From Prochlorococcus marinus str. MIT 9215 (lineage in GTDB: Bacteria > Cyanobacteriota > Cyanobacteriia > PCC-6307 > Cyanobiaceae), in the NCBI RefSeq assembly GCF_000018065.1, contig NC_009840.1:1-64000 (forward strand): 64,000 nt of DNA, in the 5' to 3' direction. Positions 48,597 to 57,846 of the stretch are shown here, one piece after another (the first letter of the stretch is position 1; each line of letters begins with the position of its first letter). The notes under the pieces were generated by a model. The model had not been told where the DNA came from. It made no database searches and saw only the letters and a program-made list of their open reading frames with translations. A program made the position numbers and the translations under genes.

Positions 48597-48654
48597 ATAT
48601 CTACACTTATATTGTCCTCCTTTTTACTTGAAATTCATAGGGTATTTCTACCCG

Positions 48655-48802
48655 AGTATTAGTGCTTTGTGGTTGTCACGACTATCATTTTCCATTCAGT
48701 AGGAGTAGAAATAATTCAGGAGTCAAAAGCACTTCATCGACTTTGTGGACAGCGAGGTGCATACGACTCGAAGAGGGCGAATAAATGCCCTCTTATTTTT
48801 TT
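48655..48802 (+). ncRNA. Candidate small RNA ending at an orphan terminator
   Basis: A non-coding stretch of plus strand that is visibly richer in G and C than its surroundings ends in a strong terminator (48771-48802), with no plus-strand gene before it. The 5' end is a guess; TATCAT at 48683-48688 could be a -10. A frame through it (48669-48902) would run through the terminator and is not credible. Confidence 0.4.
48771..48802 (+). terminator. Strong rho-independent terminator
   Basis: AAGAGGGC/GCCCTCTT forms a perfect 8-bp stem (48771-48778 with 48787-48794), loop GAATAAAT, followed by A and seven T. It is the clearest plus-strand terminator in the window and no annotated gene uses it. 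Confidence 0.8.
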
Positions 48803-48855
48803 CTTTGATCTACTTTATAGATCTAAAGCGTGGAAAGGGAGAGAGGGATGTTGCT

Positions 48856-48877
48856 CAACTGTCACATGTGACAGTTG
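48856..48877. promoter_or_regulatory. 22-bp perfect palindrome upstream of secreted-protein gene
   Basis: CAACTGTCACA followed directly by its exact reverse complement. The core TGTCACATGTGACA looks like a dimeric regulator operator. It lies 92 bp before the gene at 48969 and 54 bp after the orphan terminator. The regulator is unknown. Confidence 0.6.
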
Positions 48878-48968
48878 CCAAAGAATAATATTTCAACTTT
48901 AAATTTTCAACAAATAATTTATTGTTTAAATGTGTGAGTGAGTTGTTGAAAATATCTTAATTTTTAAA

Positions 48969-49412
48969 ATGAAAATTCTTATCGCATCTCTTATATTGGG
49001 TGCTTCTTTTCCAGTCAATGCTCATGAGAGCATTGGTGATCATATCCATCGAGAAGCATATGAGTCACAAAAAGGATATGCATATGAGAACAAGTGCTTC
49101 CGCTATGAATACAGGGAAAAATATATTCCAGGCACTTCAATCTCCCCGGGTTATGTCAAATCTTATAGTGAAAAGGTTTCTATCCCATGCAATAGTCATC
49201 GAAAAGTATTTAACCATTATCATCATAAGACTGAACCACAAACTTCGTATGTGAAATATAAACCTGCTCCAAAATGTACTGGAAGTACAACTTTAGGTGG
49301 ATTAATAGGTGGTGGAATTGCAGCATCTTTATCAAAAAGTGATGCATATGGTTGGAGTATTCCTTTAGGTGCAGTTTTAGGTGCAGGAATTGGAAATGCC
49401 GAATGTAAATAA
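48969..49412 (+). CDS. Secreted glycine-zipper protein
   Basis: The 147-residue protein has a signal peptide (MKILIASLILGASFPVNA, cut before HES), a His/Tyr-rich middle part with two Cys, and a C-terminal glycine-zipper segment (TTLGGLIGGGIAASLS, then IPLGAVLGAGIGNAEC) like the 17-kDa surface antigen/glycine-zipper 2TM family of outer-membrane proteins. ATG at 48969. It is the only sizeable gene inside the repeat-bounded segment between flv1 and flv3. Confidence 0.75.
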   Translation: MKILIASLILGASFPVNAHESIGDHIHREAYESQKGYAYENKCFRYEYREKYIPGTSISPGYVKSYSEKVSIPCNSHRKVFNHYHHKTEPQTSYVKYKPAPKCTGSTTLGGLIGGGIAASLSKSDAYGWSIPLGAVLGAGIGNAECK

Positions 49413-49442
49413 TTATGGTTTTCATCTATATTGAGGATCAAT

Positions 49443-49464
49443 TTTCAACGGATTTTCAACTATA
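49443..49464 (+). repeat. 22-bp direct repeat, right copy
   Basis: Exact second copy of the sequence at 48298-48319, located 30 bp after the stop of the secreted glycine-zipper gene. Confidence 0.9.
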
Positions 49465-49587
49465 AATCAAAAAAAACCTAGTTATAACTTGAATCTATAT
49501 TTTTTTCAACTGAATTTAAAAGTATAATTTTTTTATTTGAACTTAGTGATACCAATGGGTTTGAAGTCTTTAGATGCTAAATCAATC

Positions 49588-51363
49588 CTAATAGTGATTT
49601 GCAACTTTTCTGTGATGAACAGCTGTTTTGCAAGATAAGTCAGAGACATTACCATTTTCAACGATACCGTAAATTATCCAATGGTCTGGAGTCTCTAGTC
49701 TGGAACTAACTTTACAATCTAAAAAAGCGAGTGAATCTGAAAGAACCGGTCCTCCTTGTGCGATGTTGCTAATTACATCTACATCTGCAAATCTGTCAGC
49801 ACCAGGAGCAAATCTTTTTAAAAAATGTCTAAACATTTTTTGATAGTTGTCTTCTCGAAGGATATTCACAACAAAACCTTTGCCAACTTGCATATATGAT
49901 TCAATAGCTCTATCTTTTGCTACTGCAACAGTAATACCTGGAGGAGAAAAGCTTGCTTGACTAACCCAACTTGCGACCATTGCGCTTTGTCTGAATGTTG
50001 CACCTTCTCCCTGGCTAGCTGTAACTACATATAGTCCTCCACTTATCCTTCCTAAAGCTTTATCTAAATTTGAATCAAGGCTTTTCATAGAGGCCATATT
50101 TTTCTTTTTGTTAATCAACTGCCCTAAATCAGTTCCAGCTTCTTCGAATTGTTGGTAAATGATTGGATCTGGAATATTTTTAACTCTTAAAGGAGAAAAG
50201 GCTTCTTTCTGGCCTAGTTCTCTTAACTTGCTTGCTAAAGAATCTATTGGCTCATCATTTCCTCCGAATGCATCATAAACAGCCGTAAATTGTTTAGGCT
50301 TTAATGCCGCGAACAAAGTGCCAAAAGATTCTTTTAATTCATTATCTGCATCAACCGGCCATGTAGGAATAACTACTGCTTTTGATTCGGAAATTAAACC
50401 TGATATTTCTTGAGGGTCAGAAGATCTTAAGTCAATTAGTTGGACTTGAGCATCTGCCTTACTTATCCCATGGGATATGGCTTGGCTTAGTCGATCACAG
50501 TATCCATAATCGCTTATATAGCAAACCGCTGCAAATTCGTTTCCCTTACTTTTATTACTGCTCCATTCTAGATATTTTTCTTTCCAAAAATTGACTTGAT
50601 TATGAAGCAAAGGCCCATGACCTACGGCTATTGTCTTTAATTCAGGTAGCTTTTCTATTCTTTTAATTGCCTGAAGAACGCTTCTAGCATTTGGTCCCAT
50701 CAGGCAGTCATAATAAAAACGAAAATCATCATATATTTCTTTTTGATCAGTGTCATAAAATTCTTCAGAACAATAATGGAGTCCAAAAGCATCGCATGTA
50801 TAAAGAATATTTGTACTGTGATCATATGAAAAAATTGTATCTGGCCAATGTAAATTTGGCGCGCTAATAAATTCAATATTATGTTCTAAACCGCTATTAG
50901 GATTAGTCCCTAAATTTAAAAACTCTCCACTTTTGACTTCTAAACGCTTAAAGGGAGCATGTATTTGGTCTTCAATAAATTTAAGGGCTAATTTTGATCC
51001 TACTACTGTAATATTTTGGTTTAATTCTAAAAGATCGCCTATTAGACCAGAATGATCAGGTTCTGTATGGCTTGTAATTAGATAATTAACTTCTTGAGGA
51101 TTTACTTCTTTGAGTAATTCTTCAAACCATAATTCTTTAAATTTTGCGTGACTAGTATCAATTATCGCTAGTTTTTCGCCTTTAATAATAAAACTATTAT
51201 AAGTAGTCCCATTTCTTAAACCAAATTCAATGTCGAATCTACTGCGATCCCAATCTAAAGATCTTATTGCACAAGAATCAACATCGAAGTTTTGAGATTG
51301 AACTGTCAACTTGTTATTTATTTGTGCCAATTTAGAATTACTTTTCTGGGCAGTGGCTATCAT
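49588..51363 (-). CDS. flv3: Flavodiiron protein, Flv3 type
   Basis: A 591-residue protein with the same three domains as flv1: diiron beta-lactamase-like (1-265), flavodoxin (about 280-420) and flavin reductase (about 440-591). The ligand motif SHTEPDHSG is intact (H99, E101, D103, H104), with LHWPDTIF, CDAFG and VGHGP further along. This fits Flv3, which with Flv1 reduces O2 to water at the expense of NADPH or ferredoxin after photosystem I. It is upstream of flv1 on the same strand but separated by ~1.35 kb. Confidence 0.94.
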   Translation of the reverse strand: MIATAQKSNSKLAQINNKLTVQSQNFDVDSCAIRSLDWDRSRFDIEFGLRNGTTYNSFIIKGEKLAIIDTSHAKFKELWFEELLKEVNPQEVNYLITSHTEPDHSGLIGDLLELNQNITVVGSKLALKFIEDQIHAPFKRLEVKSGEFLNLGTNPNSGLEHNIEFISAPNLHWPDTIFSYDHSTNILYTCDAFGLHYCSEEFYDTDQKEIYDDFRFYYDCLMGPNARSVLQAIKRIEKLPELKTIAVGHGPLLHNQVNFWKEKYLEWSSNKSKGNEFAAVCYISDYGYCDRLSQAISHGISKADAQVQLIDLRSSDPQEISGLISESKAVVIPTWPVDADNELKESFGTLFAALKPKQFTAVYDAFGGNDEPIDSLASKLRELGQKEAFSPLRVKNIPDPIIYQQFEEAGTDLGQLINKKKNMASMKSLDSNLDKALGRISGGLYVVTASQGEGATFRQSAMVASWVSQASFSPPGITVAVAKDRAIESYMQVGKGFVVNILREDNYQKMFRHFLKRFAPGADRFADVDVISNIAQGGPVLSDSLAFLDCKVSSRLETPDHWIIYGIVENGNVSDLSCKTAVHHRKVANHY

Positions 51364-51482
51364 AGAATAATTAGCTTTATAATTTAACTTTAGTTGTATA
51401 GAATATAAATCCGCGTGATTATTTTCGCGAAATAACCGAAATTACGCATTTCTTTAATTTTTGTTCTCTTTATTCTGGCTAA

Positions 51483-54143
51483 ATGACATCTCGACTAATT
51501 AAAAAAATAATTACTGGAGATGAGATAAGAAATGCTTTTTTAAAATTCTATAGTGAAAAATTTCATAAAATCATTCCAAGCGCATCTTTAGTCCCCGATG
51601 ATCCAACGGTTATGCTCACAATTGCTGGAATGCTACCTTTCAAACCAGTTTTTTTAGGTTTAAAAGAAAGACCATCAAAAAGGGCTACCTCTAGTCAGAA
51701 GTGCATTAGAACAAACGATATAGAAAACGTTGGAGTTACAGCAAGACATCATACTTTTTTTGAAATGCTTGGAAATTTCTCTTTTGGAGATTACTTTAAA
51801 CGAGAAGCAATTCAGTGGGCTTGGGAATTAGTTACTAAAATTTATAAACTTTCTAGTGAAAACATAATTGTAAGTATCTTTCACGAAGACGAGGAGTCGG
51901 AGAAAATTTGGATAGAAGAAATTGGCATTAACCCAGATAGAATAGTAAAACTTGGTGAAAAGGATAATTTTTGGTCCTCTGGAAAAACTGGTCCATGTGG
52001 TCCTTGTTCTGAACTTTATTATGATTTCAATCCTGAGAAAGGCTTGAAATATGTTGACTTAGAGGATGGAGATCGTTTTATTGAATTTTATAATCTTGTG
52101 TTTATGCAACATAATCGTGACTCTAATGGAAAATTAACAGATTTAAAATTTAAAAATATAGATACGGGAATGGGTCTTGAGAGAATGGCGCAAATTCTGC
52201 AAAAAAAAAGCAATAACTATGAAACTGATTTGATATTTCCGATTATTCAGAAGGCCTCTAAAATTTCTAGTATAAATTATTTTTCTTCAGATGAGAGAAC
52301 TAAAATCTCTTTCAAAATTCTCGGTGATCATACAAGAGCCGTCATACATTTAATTTCTGACGGAGTTTCAGCAAGCAATCTTGGAAGGGGATATATATTA
52401 AGGAGGCTTCTCAGGAGAATGGTTAGGCATGGGAGATTATTAGGAATAAAAAAAGAGTTTCTATCAGATATCGCAAGTGTAGGAATTAAATTAATGGAAA
52501 ATAATTATCCAGATTTAAAAAATAATAATGAATTAATATTGAGTGAGATAAAAATTGAGGAAGTAAGATTTAGAGAGACTCTTGAAAGGGGAGAGAAATT
52601 GTTAGATGAGATAATTTCTTCAGGGCAGAAATTAATTTCTGGTTTTAAAGCTTTTGAACTATATGATACCTATGGTTTTCCATTAGAACTTACAGAAGAA
52701 ATTGCTGGAGAAAATAATATCAAAGTTGATATAGAAGGTTTTCAGAGAGAAATGGATGCGCAAAAAGAGAGAGCTAAAGCTGCTTCAAGCAATATTGATT
52801 TGACCCTCGAGGGTTCATTAGAACGAGAAATAGATTTATTCAATAAAACTATTTTTAATGGAGAAGATTGCCTGGATTCAGAAGCAAAAATACAAGGTAT
52901 TTTTCTTGACTCAAATTTAGTAAAGAAGGCATCTGAAGGTCAAAGAGTTCAAATTGTTCTTGATCAAACCTCCTTTTATGGAGAATCAGGTGGCCAAGTT
53001 GGAGATAATGGAATAATTTGCTCGACAGATGCAGAGATATTGGTTGATAAAGTTGTTCGTAAAAAAAATGTTTTCTTGCACGATGGAATAGTGAAAAATG
53101 GAATATTTACTGTTGGACAAACAATTAAAACTGTTGTTAACCCAGCAAAGAGAGTTAGGGCTTCTGCAAATCATACAGCTACACATTTATTACAATCTGC
53201 TCTCAAGGAAGTCGTGAATAAGAATGTTAGTCAAAAAGGTTCATTGGTCGCATTTAATAAATTAAGATTTGATTTTAATGCCTCAAAACCAGTATCAGAA
53301 GATCAGATTAGGAAAGTTGAGTCTCTTGTGAATTCTTGGATTATTCAGAATCATCCACTTGTTATCAAAAATATGCCTAAAAGAGAAGCTCTTGAGAAGG
53401 GTGCATTAGCAATGTTTGGAGAGAAATATGGTGATGAGGTCAGAGTTGTAGATGTCCCTGGTGTATCGATGGAACTATGTGGCGGTACTCATGTTAAAAA
53501 CACATCAGAGTTAGGTTGTTTTAAAATTATTAGTGAAGAAGGAATCTCGGCTGGCGTACGCAGAATAGAAGCATTATCAGGACAATCAGCTTTTGACTAT
53601 TTCAGTGAAAGAAATTTTTTAGTAAATAAACTAAGTGATTTGTTAAAAGCAAATCCAAGTCAACTCTTTGATAGGGTTAATAATCTGCAATCAGAACTCA
53701 TAAATAAGAATAAAGAGATCCAAAAAATGAAAGATGAAATTGCATATTTTAAATATTCTTCTCTTCATTCATCCGCAGAAATCGTTAATTCTTTTTCAAT
53801 ACTAGTAAATCAAATTGATGGCTTAGATGGAGATTCTTTGCAATCTGCAGCGCTAAATTTAACTTCTCAATTAGGTAATAAATCATTAGTTATTCTTGGT
53901 GGGATACCTAATCCAGAAAATAGAAAGTTGTTATTTGTAGTTTCTCTTGGTGATGAAGCTGTAAAAATAGGATTGCATGCAGGTAAATTAATTAATGAAA
54001 TTGCAAGGATTTGTGCGGGAGGTGGAGGAGGAAAGCCTAACTTTGCTCAAGCAGGTGCTAGAGATATTGATAAGTTAGATTTTGCTTTAGATTATGCTAA
54101 AAATCATTTGCAAAAATCATTAGAAAGTTATTCTGATAAATAA
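51483..54143 (+). CDS. alaS: Alanyl-tRNA synthetase
   Basis: AlaS charges tRNA-Ala. The catalytic domain (1-~240) has [19 protein letters not shown]; the tRNA-recognition domain follows; the editing domain holds HTATHLLQ and CGGTHV (about 665-670); the C-Ala domain contains [16 protein letters not shown]. 886 residues, full length. ATG at 51483, 119 bp from the divergent flv3. The 3' end overlaps speA by 16 bp. Confidence 0.97.
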
Positions 54144-56074
54144 CTACTTTTTCTGAGACTTATTTCGATTTGATCAATTAATTTCCTTGCTTCTTCAATA
54201 GTTAATTTTTTTTGATCAATTGCTGCTTCAGTATTAATTCTTATAGATTCCACCAAAGAAGCTGAACTGTAATCTAATAATTGTAAAATTTCAGATTTAC
54301 TATCCTCTTTAATAATATTTTTAACCTTATATGAATCATTTTGATTTATATCTATATGAACTACGTTTGTATTGCCGAATAAATTGTGTAAGTTGCCTAA
54401 TGCTTCTTGATAGGCTCCAGTCATAAAAATTCCAATTAGATAATCTTTATCTTGCTCTGGCTCGTGTAAATTTAGTAATGATTTAATTTTTCCGTTATTA
54501 ATAAAACTATTAAGTTTTCCATCTGAATCACAAGTTAGATCTGCAAAGTTTCCCTTGCAGAATGGTTCTTCTAAATGCCTATGTATTGGCATTATTGGAA
54601 AAATTTGATTGATTGCCCAGCAATCGGGAATAGATTTAAAGATAGACAAATTTGCATAATAAGTTGATGCAAGAGTTTCTGTAATTTCAAACAGATCAGG
54701 GTGATTGATTTCATCATTATTCAGGTTATTAGCAATTTCTTTTGCGCAAGCCCAGGTAAGTTCTTCAGCATAAGCTCTTTCTGCTAAGCTTAAAAAGCCT
54801 AATCTAAAAGCGACTAAACAATCTTCTTTAAACTTTTTTGCATCATTCCATAGTTCAATTATTTGAGATAGATTTATCTTTTTATTTTTAAGTTTTTTTA
54901 GTTCATAAAAAGTTTCAATTAGATTTGAAATGATTAATGATTGCTTTTTATCATCATAAATTTTTAGTTTGGAGCTTACATGGCTTGTTCCTAAGACATT
55001 AAAAATTAAAACTGAACAATGACTAATTATTGCTCTTCCGCTTTCTGAGATTATAGTTGGATGCTCAATATTATTTAATTCACATGAATCTTTAATGGTT
55101 GCAATTACATCGTTAGCATAATTTTGAAGAGAATAATTTGTAGAGGTATTAGATGAAGTTTTAGTACCATCGAAATCTATTCCTAATCCACCCCCAACGT
55201 CGATATATTTCATCGGAGCTCCTAGTTTAAATAGTTCAACATATATTTGACTAGCTTCTTGTAAGGCGTCTTTGATTACAGCAATATCACTTATTTGACT
55301 TCCAATATGAAAATGAAGCAATCTCATTTCGTTTATCAGGTTTGCTTCTTTAAGTTCTTTTATTGTTGACATAATTTCTGGGATTGATAATCCAAATTTG
55401 GAATTATCTCCAACAGATTTGCTCCATCTACCGCTGCTTTTACTTGATAACTTTGCTCTAATCCCTATCAAAGGACTTGCGTTAAGGTCCTGTACTGCTT
55501 CAATAATTCTGTTGACTTCATCTTTTTGTTCAATAACTATTATTGGATTTTTACCAAGTTTTCTGGCTAAAGTAGCAATCTCAATATATTTTTTATCTTT
55601 ATATCCGTTGCATATTAGTAGTGAATTTTGGTTTTCAAGAAGTGCAAGGCCAATTAGTAATTCTGATTTACTGCCAACTTCTAGACCAAAATTCCATGGG
55701 CTACCAAACTCTATTATCTTTTCTAGTACATTTTTTTGTTGATTACATTTAACAGGAAAAACTCCTTGATAAATATTCTTATATTTATAGGTTTTTATTG
55801 CTTTTAAAAAAGCGTCATGTAATGCATTTATTCGATCTTTCAAAATATCGTTAAATCTTATGATTAATGGTGTATTTATTTCTCTGCTTTTGAGTTCTCT
55901 TACAAGCTTAAAAAGATCAATTTTTTTTTCTGAATTTATATCCTTGGTTACTGATATATTCCCTTTGGAATTAATAGAAAAATATTTATCCCCCCATTTG
56001 TCAATTTCATAAGTCGAAATGCTATCTTCAATAGTCCAATTTTTCTTTAATTTTTTTGGCTCAAAATTGGTCAA
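54128..56074 (-). CDS. speA: Biosynthetic arginine decarboxylase
   Basis: SpeA makes agmatine from arginine, the first step to polyamines. It is a fold III PLP enzyme of 648 residues: PLP lysine in VFPVKCNQQ (K109), HFHIGSQ near 256, the phosphate-binding [11 protein letters not shown] near 293 and a C-terminal [15 protein letters not shown] near 555 carrying the acidic-specificity region. It converges with alaS (16-bp overlap) and is divergent from ndk across 121 bp. Confidence 0.95.
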
Positions 56075-56097
56075 TTTATTTCTTTGTAATTAATAAA

Positions 56098-56120
56098 TGT
56101 TTTGAAAATGACTCAAAACA
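56098..56120. promoter_or_regulatory. Inverted repeat in the speA/ndk divergent promoter region
   Basis: TGTTTTGA and TCAAAACA (56098-56105 and 56113-56120) are exact inverted arms around a 7-base spacer. The position between divergent speA and ndk starts suits an operator; it lacks a T run that would make it a terminator. Confidence 0.4.
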
Positions 56121-56195
56121 TTATCTTTTATTTTAATGATTACTTGCCAAGTTACCACCCAAAAGTCGAATATACATAGAGTGATTATTAACTAA

Positions 56196-56654
56196 ATGAC
56201 AAAAGAGAGAACCTTTATTGCAATTAAACCAGATGGAGTTCAAAGAGGATATGTTGCTGAGATTATTGGCAGATTTGAAAAAAAAGGATTTAAATTGGTT
56301 GGATTAAAGCAATTAATCCCCTCAAAAGATCTTGCTCAAAATCATTATGGTGTACATAGAGAAAGACCCTTTTTTGGAGATTTAGTAGACTTTATTTCAA
56401 GTGGTCCTGTTGTAGCAATGGTGTGGGAAGGCGAAGGAGTTATTTTGAGTGCAAGAAAACTAATAGGTGCAACAAAACCTCTTGAAGCCGAGCCTGGAAC
56501 AATTAGAGGTGATTTAGCTATTGATATTGGGAGGAATATCATTCATGGTTCTGATGGAGAAGATACTGCAAAATTTGAAATTGATCTATGGTTTAATGAA
56601 GAGGAACTATGTGAGTGGGAAACTTCTGATGCGAAATGGCGATCTGAAAATTAA
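56196..56654 (+). CDS. ndk: Nucleoside diphosphate kinase
   Basis: Ndk balances NTP pools via a phosphohistidine. It has the usual [13 protein letters not shown] start and the active-site [19 protein letters not shown] with His117. 152 residues, typical. ATG at 56196. The stop is 3 bp from the convergent thiO stop. Confidence 0.97.
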   Translation: MTKERTFIAIKPDGVQRGYVAEIIGRFEKKGFKLVGLKQLIPSKDLAQNHYGVHRERPFFGDLVDFISSGPVVAMVWEGEGVILSARKLIGATKPLEAEPGTIRGDLAIDIGRNIIHGSDGEDTAKFEIDLWFNEEELCEWETSDAKWRSEN

Positions 56655-56657
56655 AAT

Positions 56658-57767
56658 TTAAATCTCAAATCTATTTAAACTAAATTTTTCTAAAAAGCTT
56701 TTTTCTATTTCTTTGAGACTTTTCTTTTGAACTATTTTTAAAAGAAGATCACTTGTTATTGCAGAAAATAAAACCCCATTTCTGTAATGTCCTGTAGCTA
56801 TAAAAAGGTTTTTAATTTTTGATTTTCCAATTATTGGTTTAAGGTCTGGTGTGCATGGCCTAAATCCCCACCAATGTTCCATTTGTGGCCAATTAATAGC
56901 TTCAGGTAATAATGAGGTAATGCCTTCTTGCAGTTGTTTTATTCCATTATGAGTATTACCCTTATTAAATTTTGATTCTTTTTCAACTGTCGCTCCAACG
57001 ATAATAAGTCCATCATCACGTGGAACTAGATAAGTTTTTGGACCAAAAATAACTCTTTTCAAAAAATTTGTTGGACCTTGTATTGATAGCATTTGTCCCT
57101 TCACAGGAAAGACTGGAATCTTATGAAAAATTTTTTTACTCCAAGCACCACTGCATATAATTGCTCTTTCACAGCTAATTTTTTTTAGTTCCCCAGTGGC
57201 ACATAAAACTGTTGCACCAATAATTTTGTTATTTTCTAATGTCAAATCCTCTACTTCTGATCCTTCTTGAAATTCGACTCCATGCAAGGAGCATGCTCTC
57301 TCAAGAGCACGCATCAATCTTCTTCGGTTATCTATTTGACCATCTTGTTCAAAAAGTAAACCATGTTTCCAAATAGAATTTATTCCATTAATTTCTGTTT
57401 GAAGATCTTTGTGATTTAAATATTTTCCATATTTATAAGTGGGAAACTCTTCAAGATCTTTTTTATTTTTAAAAGGAACTACTATGCCACATTTTTTTAA
57501 ACCGCATTTAATATTACTATCTTGTTCAATACTTTTAATCCACTTTGGAATTAGACTTTGACTTTCTTGGCCAAATTTTAGTAATTCATCTTCGAGTCCT
57601 TCAGCATGAGATGCTAACATTCCTGCAGCAACAAATCCAGCTGATTCATTTCTGTTTTTGCTTAAAACTAAAACTTTGAAATTATTTCTAGAAAATTCAT
57701 AAGCAATAGATAAACCTACAAGTCCACCGCCAATAATTAATATTGATTTTTTTGTTTCTTGCGTCAT
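56658..57767 (-). CDS. thiO: Glycine oxidase ThiO-type FAD amino-acid oxidase
   Basis: The 369-residue DAO-family flavoprotein has an N-terminal FAD loop IIGGGLVGLSIAYEF (about 10-24), GFVAAGMLASHAE near 45, CSGAWSKKI-like near 205 and the C-terminal WGFRPCTPDLKPIIG and HYRNGVLFSAITSDLL, all typical of ThiO, which makes dehydroglycine for the thiazole of thiamine. Together with thiL it points to thiamine synthesis. Other DAO activities cannot be ruled out. Confidence 0.88.
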   Translation of the reverse strand: MTQETKKSILIIGGGLVGLSIAYEFSRNNFKVLVLSKNRNESAGFVAAGMLASHAEGLEDELLKFGQESQSLIPKWIKSIEQDSNIKCGLKKCGIVVPFKNKKDLEEFPTYKYGKYLNHKDLQTEINGINSIWKHGLLFEQDGQIDNRRRLMRALERACSLHGVEFQEGSEVEDLTLENNKIIGATVLCATGELKKISCERAIICSGAWSKKIFHKIPVFPVKGQMLSIQGPTNFLKRVIFGPKTYLVPRDDGLIIVGATVEKESKFNKGNTHNGIKQLQEGITSLLPEAINWPQMEHWWGFRPCTPDLKPIIGKSKIKNLFIATGHYRNGVLFSAITSDLLLKIVQKKSLKEIEKSFLEKFSLNRFEI

Positions 57768-57846
57768 TTAATAATTAATATTTTTATTTGTGTTTTGGTT
57801 CTCTTTTCCTTTATATCCAATAATATTAATAAAGAGACATTTGATA

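Larger units (their letters stand above)
48271..49555. other. Segment between flv1 and flv3 bounded by nested direct repeats
   Basis: TTAGTGATACCAA occurs at 48271-48283 and at 49543-49555, both followed by KGGG. Inside it, a 22-bp exact direct repeat lies at 48298-48319 and 49443-49464. The enclosed DNA holds a 48-codon ORF, an orphan terminator, a perfect palindrome and one secreted protein gene. This looks like an inserted or excisable cassette between two genes that are usually adjacent. Confidence 0.5.

Noticed and set aside
48669-48902. 77-codon plus-strand ORF
   Set aside because: Runs straight through a strong terminator and has Cys/Arg-rich composition unlike local proteins; better explained as non-coding RNA.
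49210-49441. Two minus-strand ORFs of 71 and 72 codons
   Set aside because: They lie antisense over the secreted glycine-zipper gene, whose signal peptide and zipper clearly mark the coding strand.
56658-57846. TPP riboswitch upstream of thiO or thiL
   Set aside because: No CTGAGA/ACCTGA-type conserved core was found near either gene.
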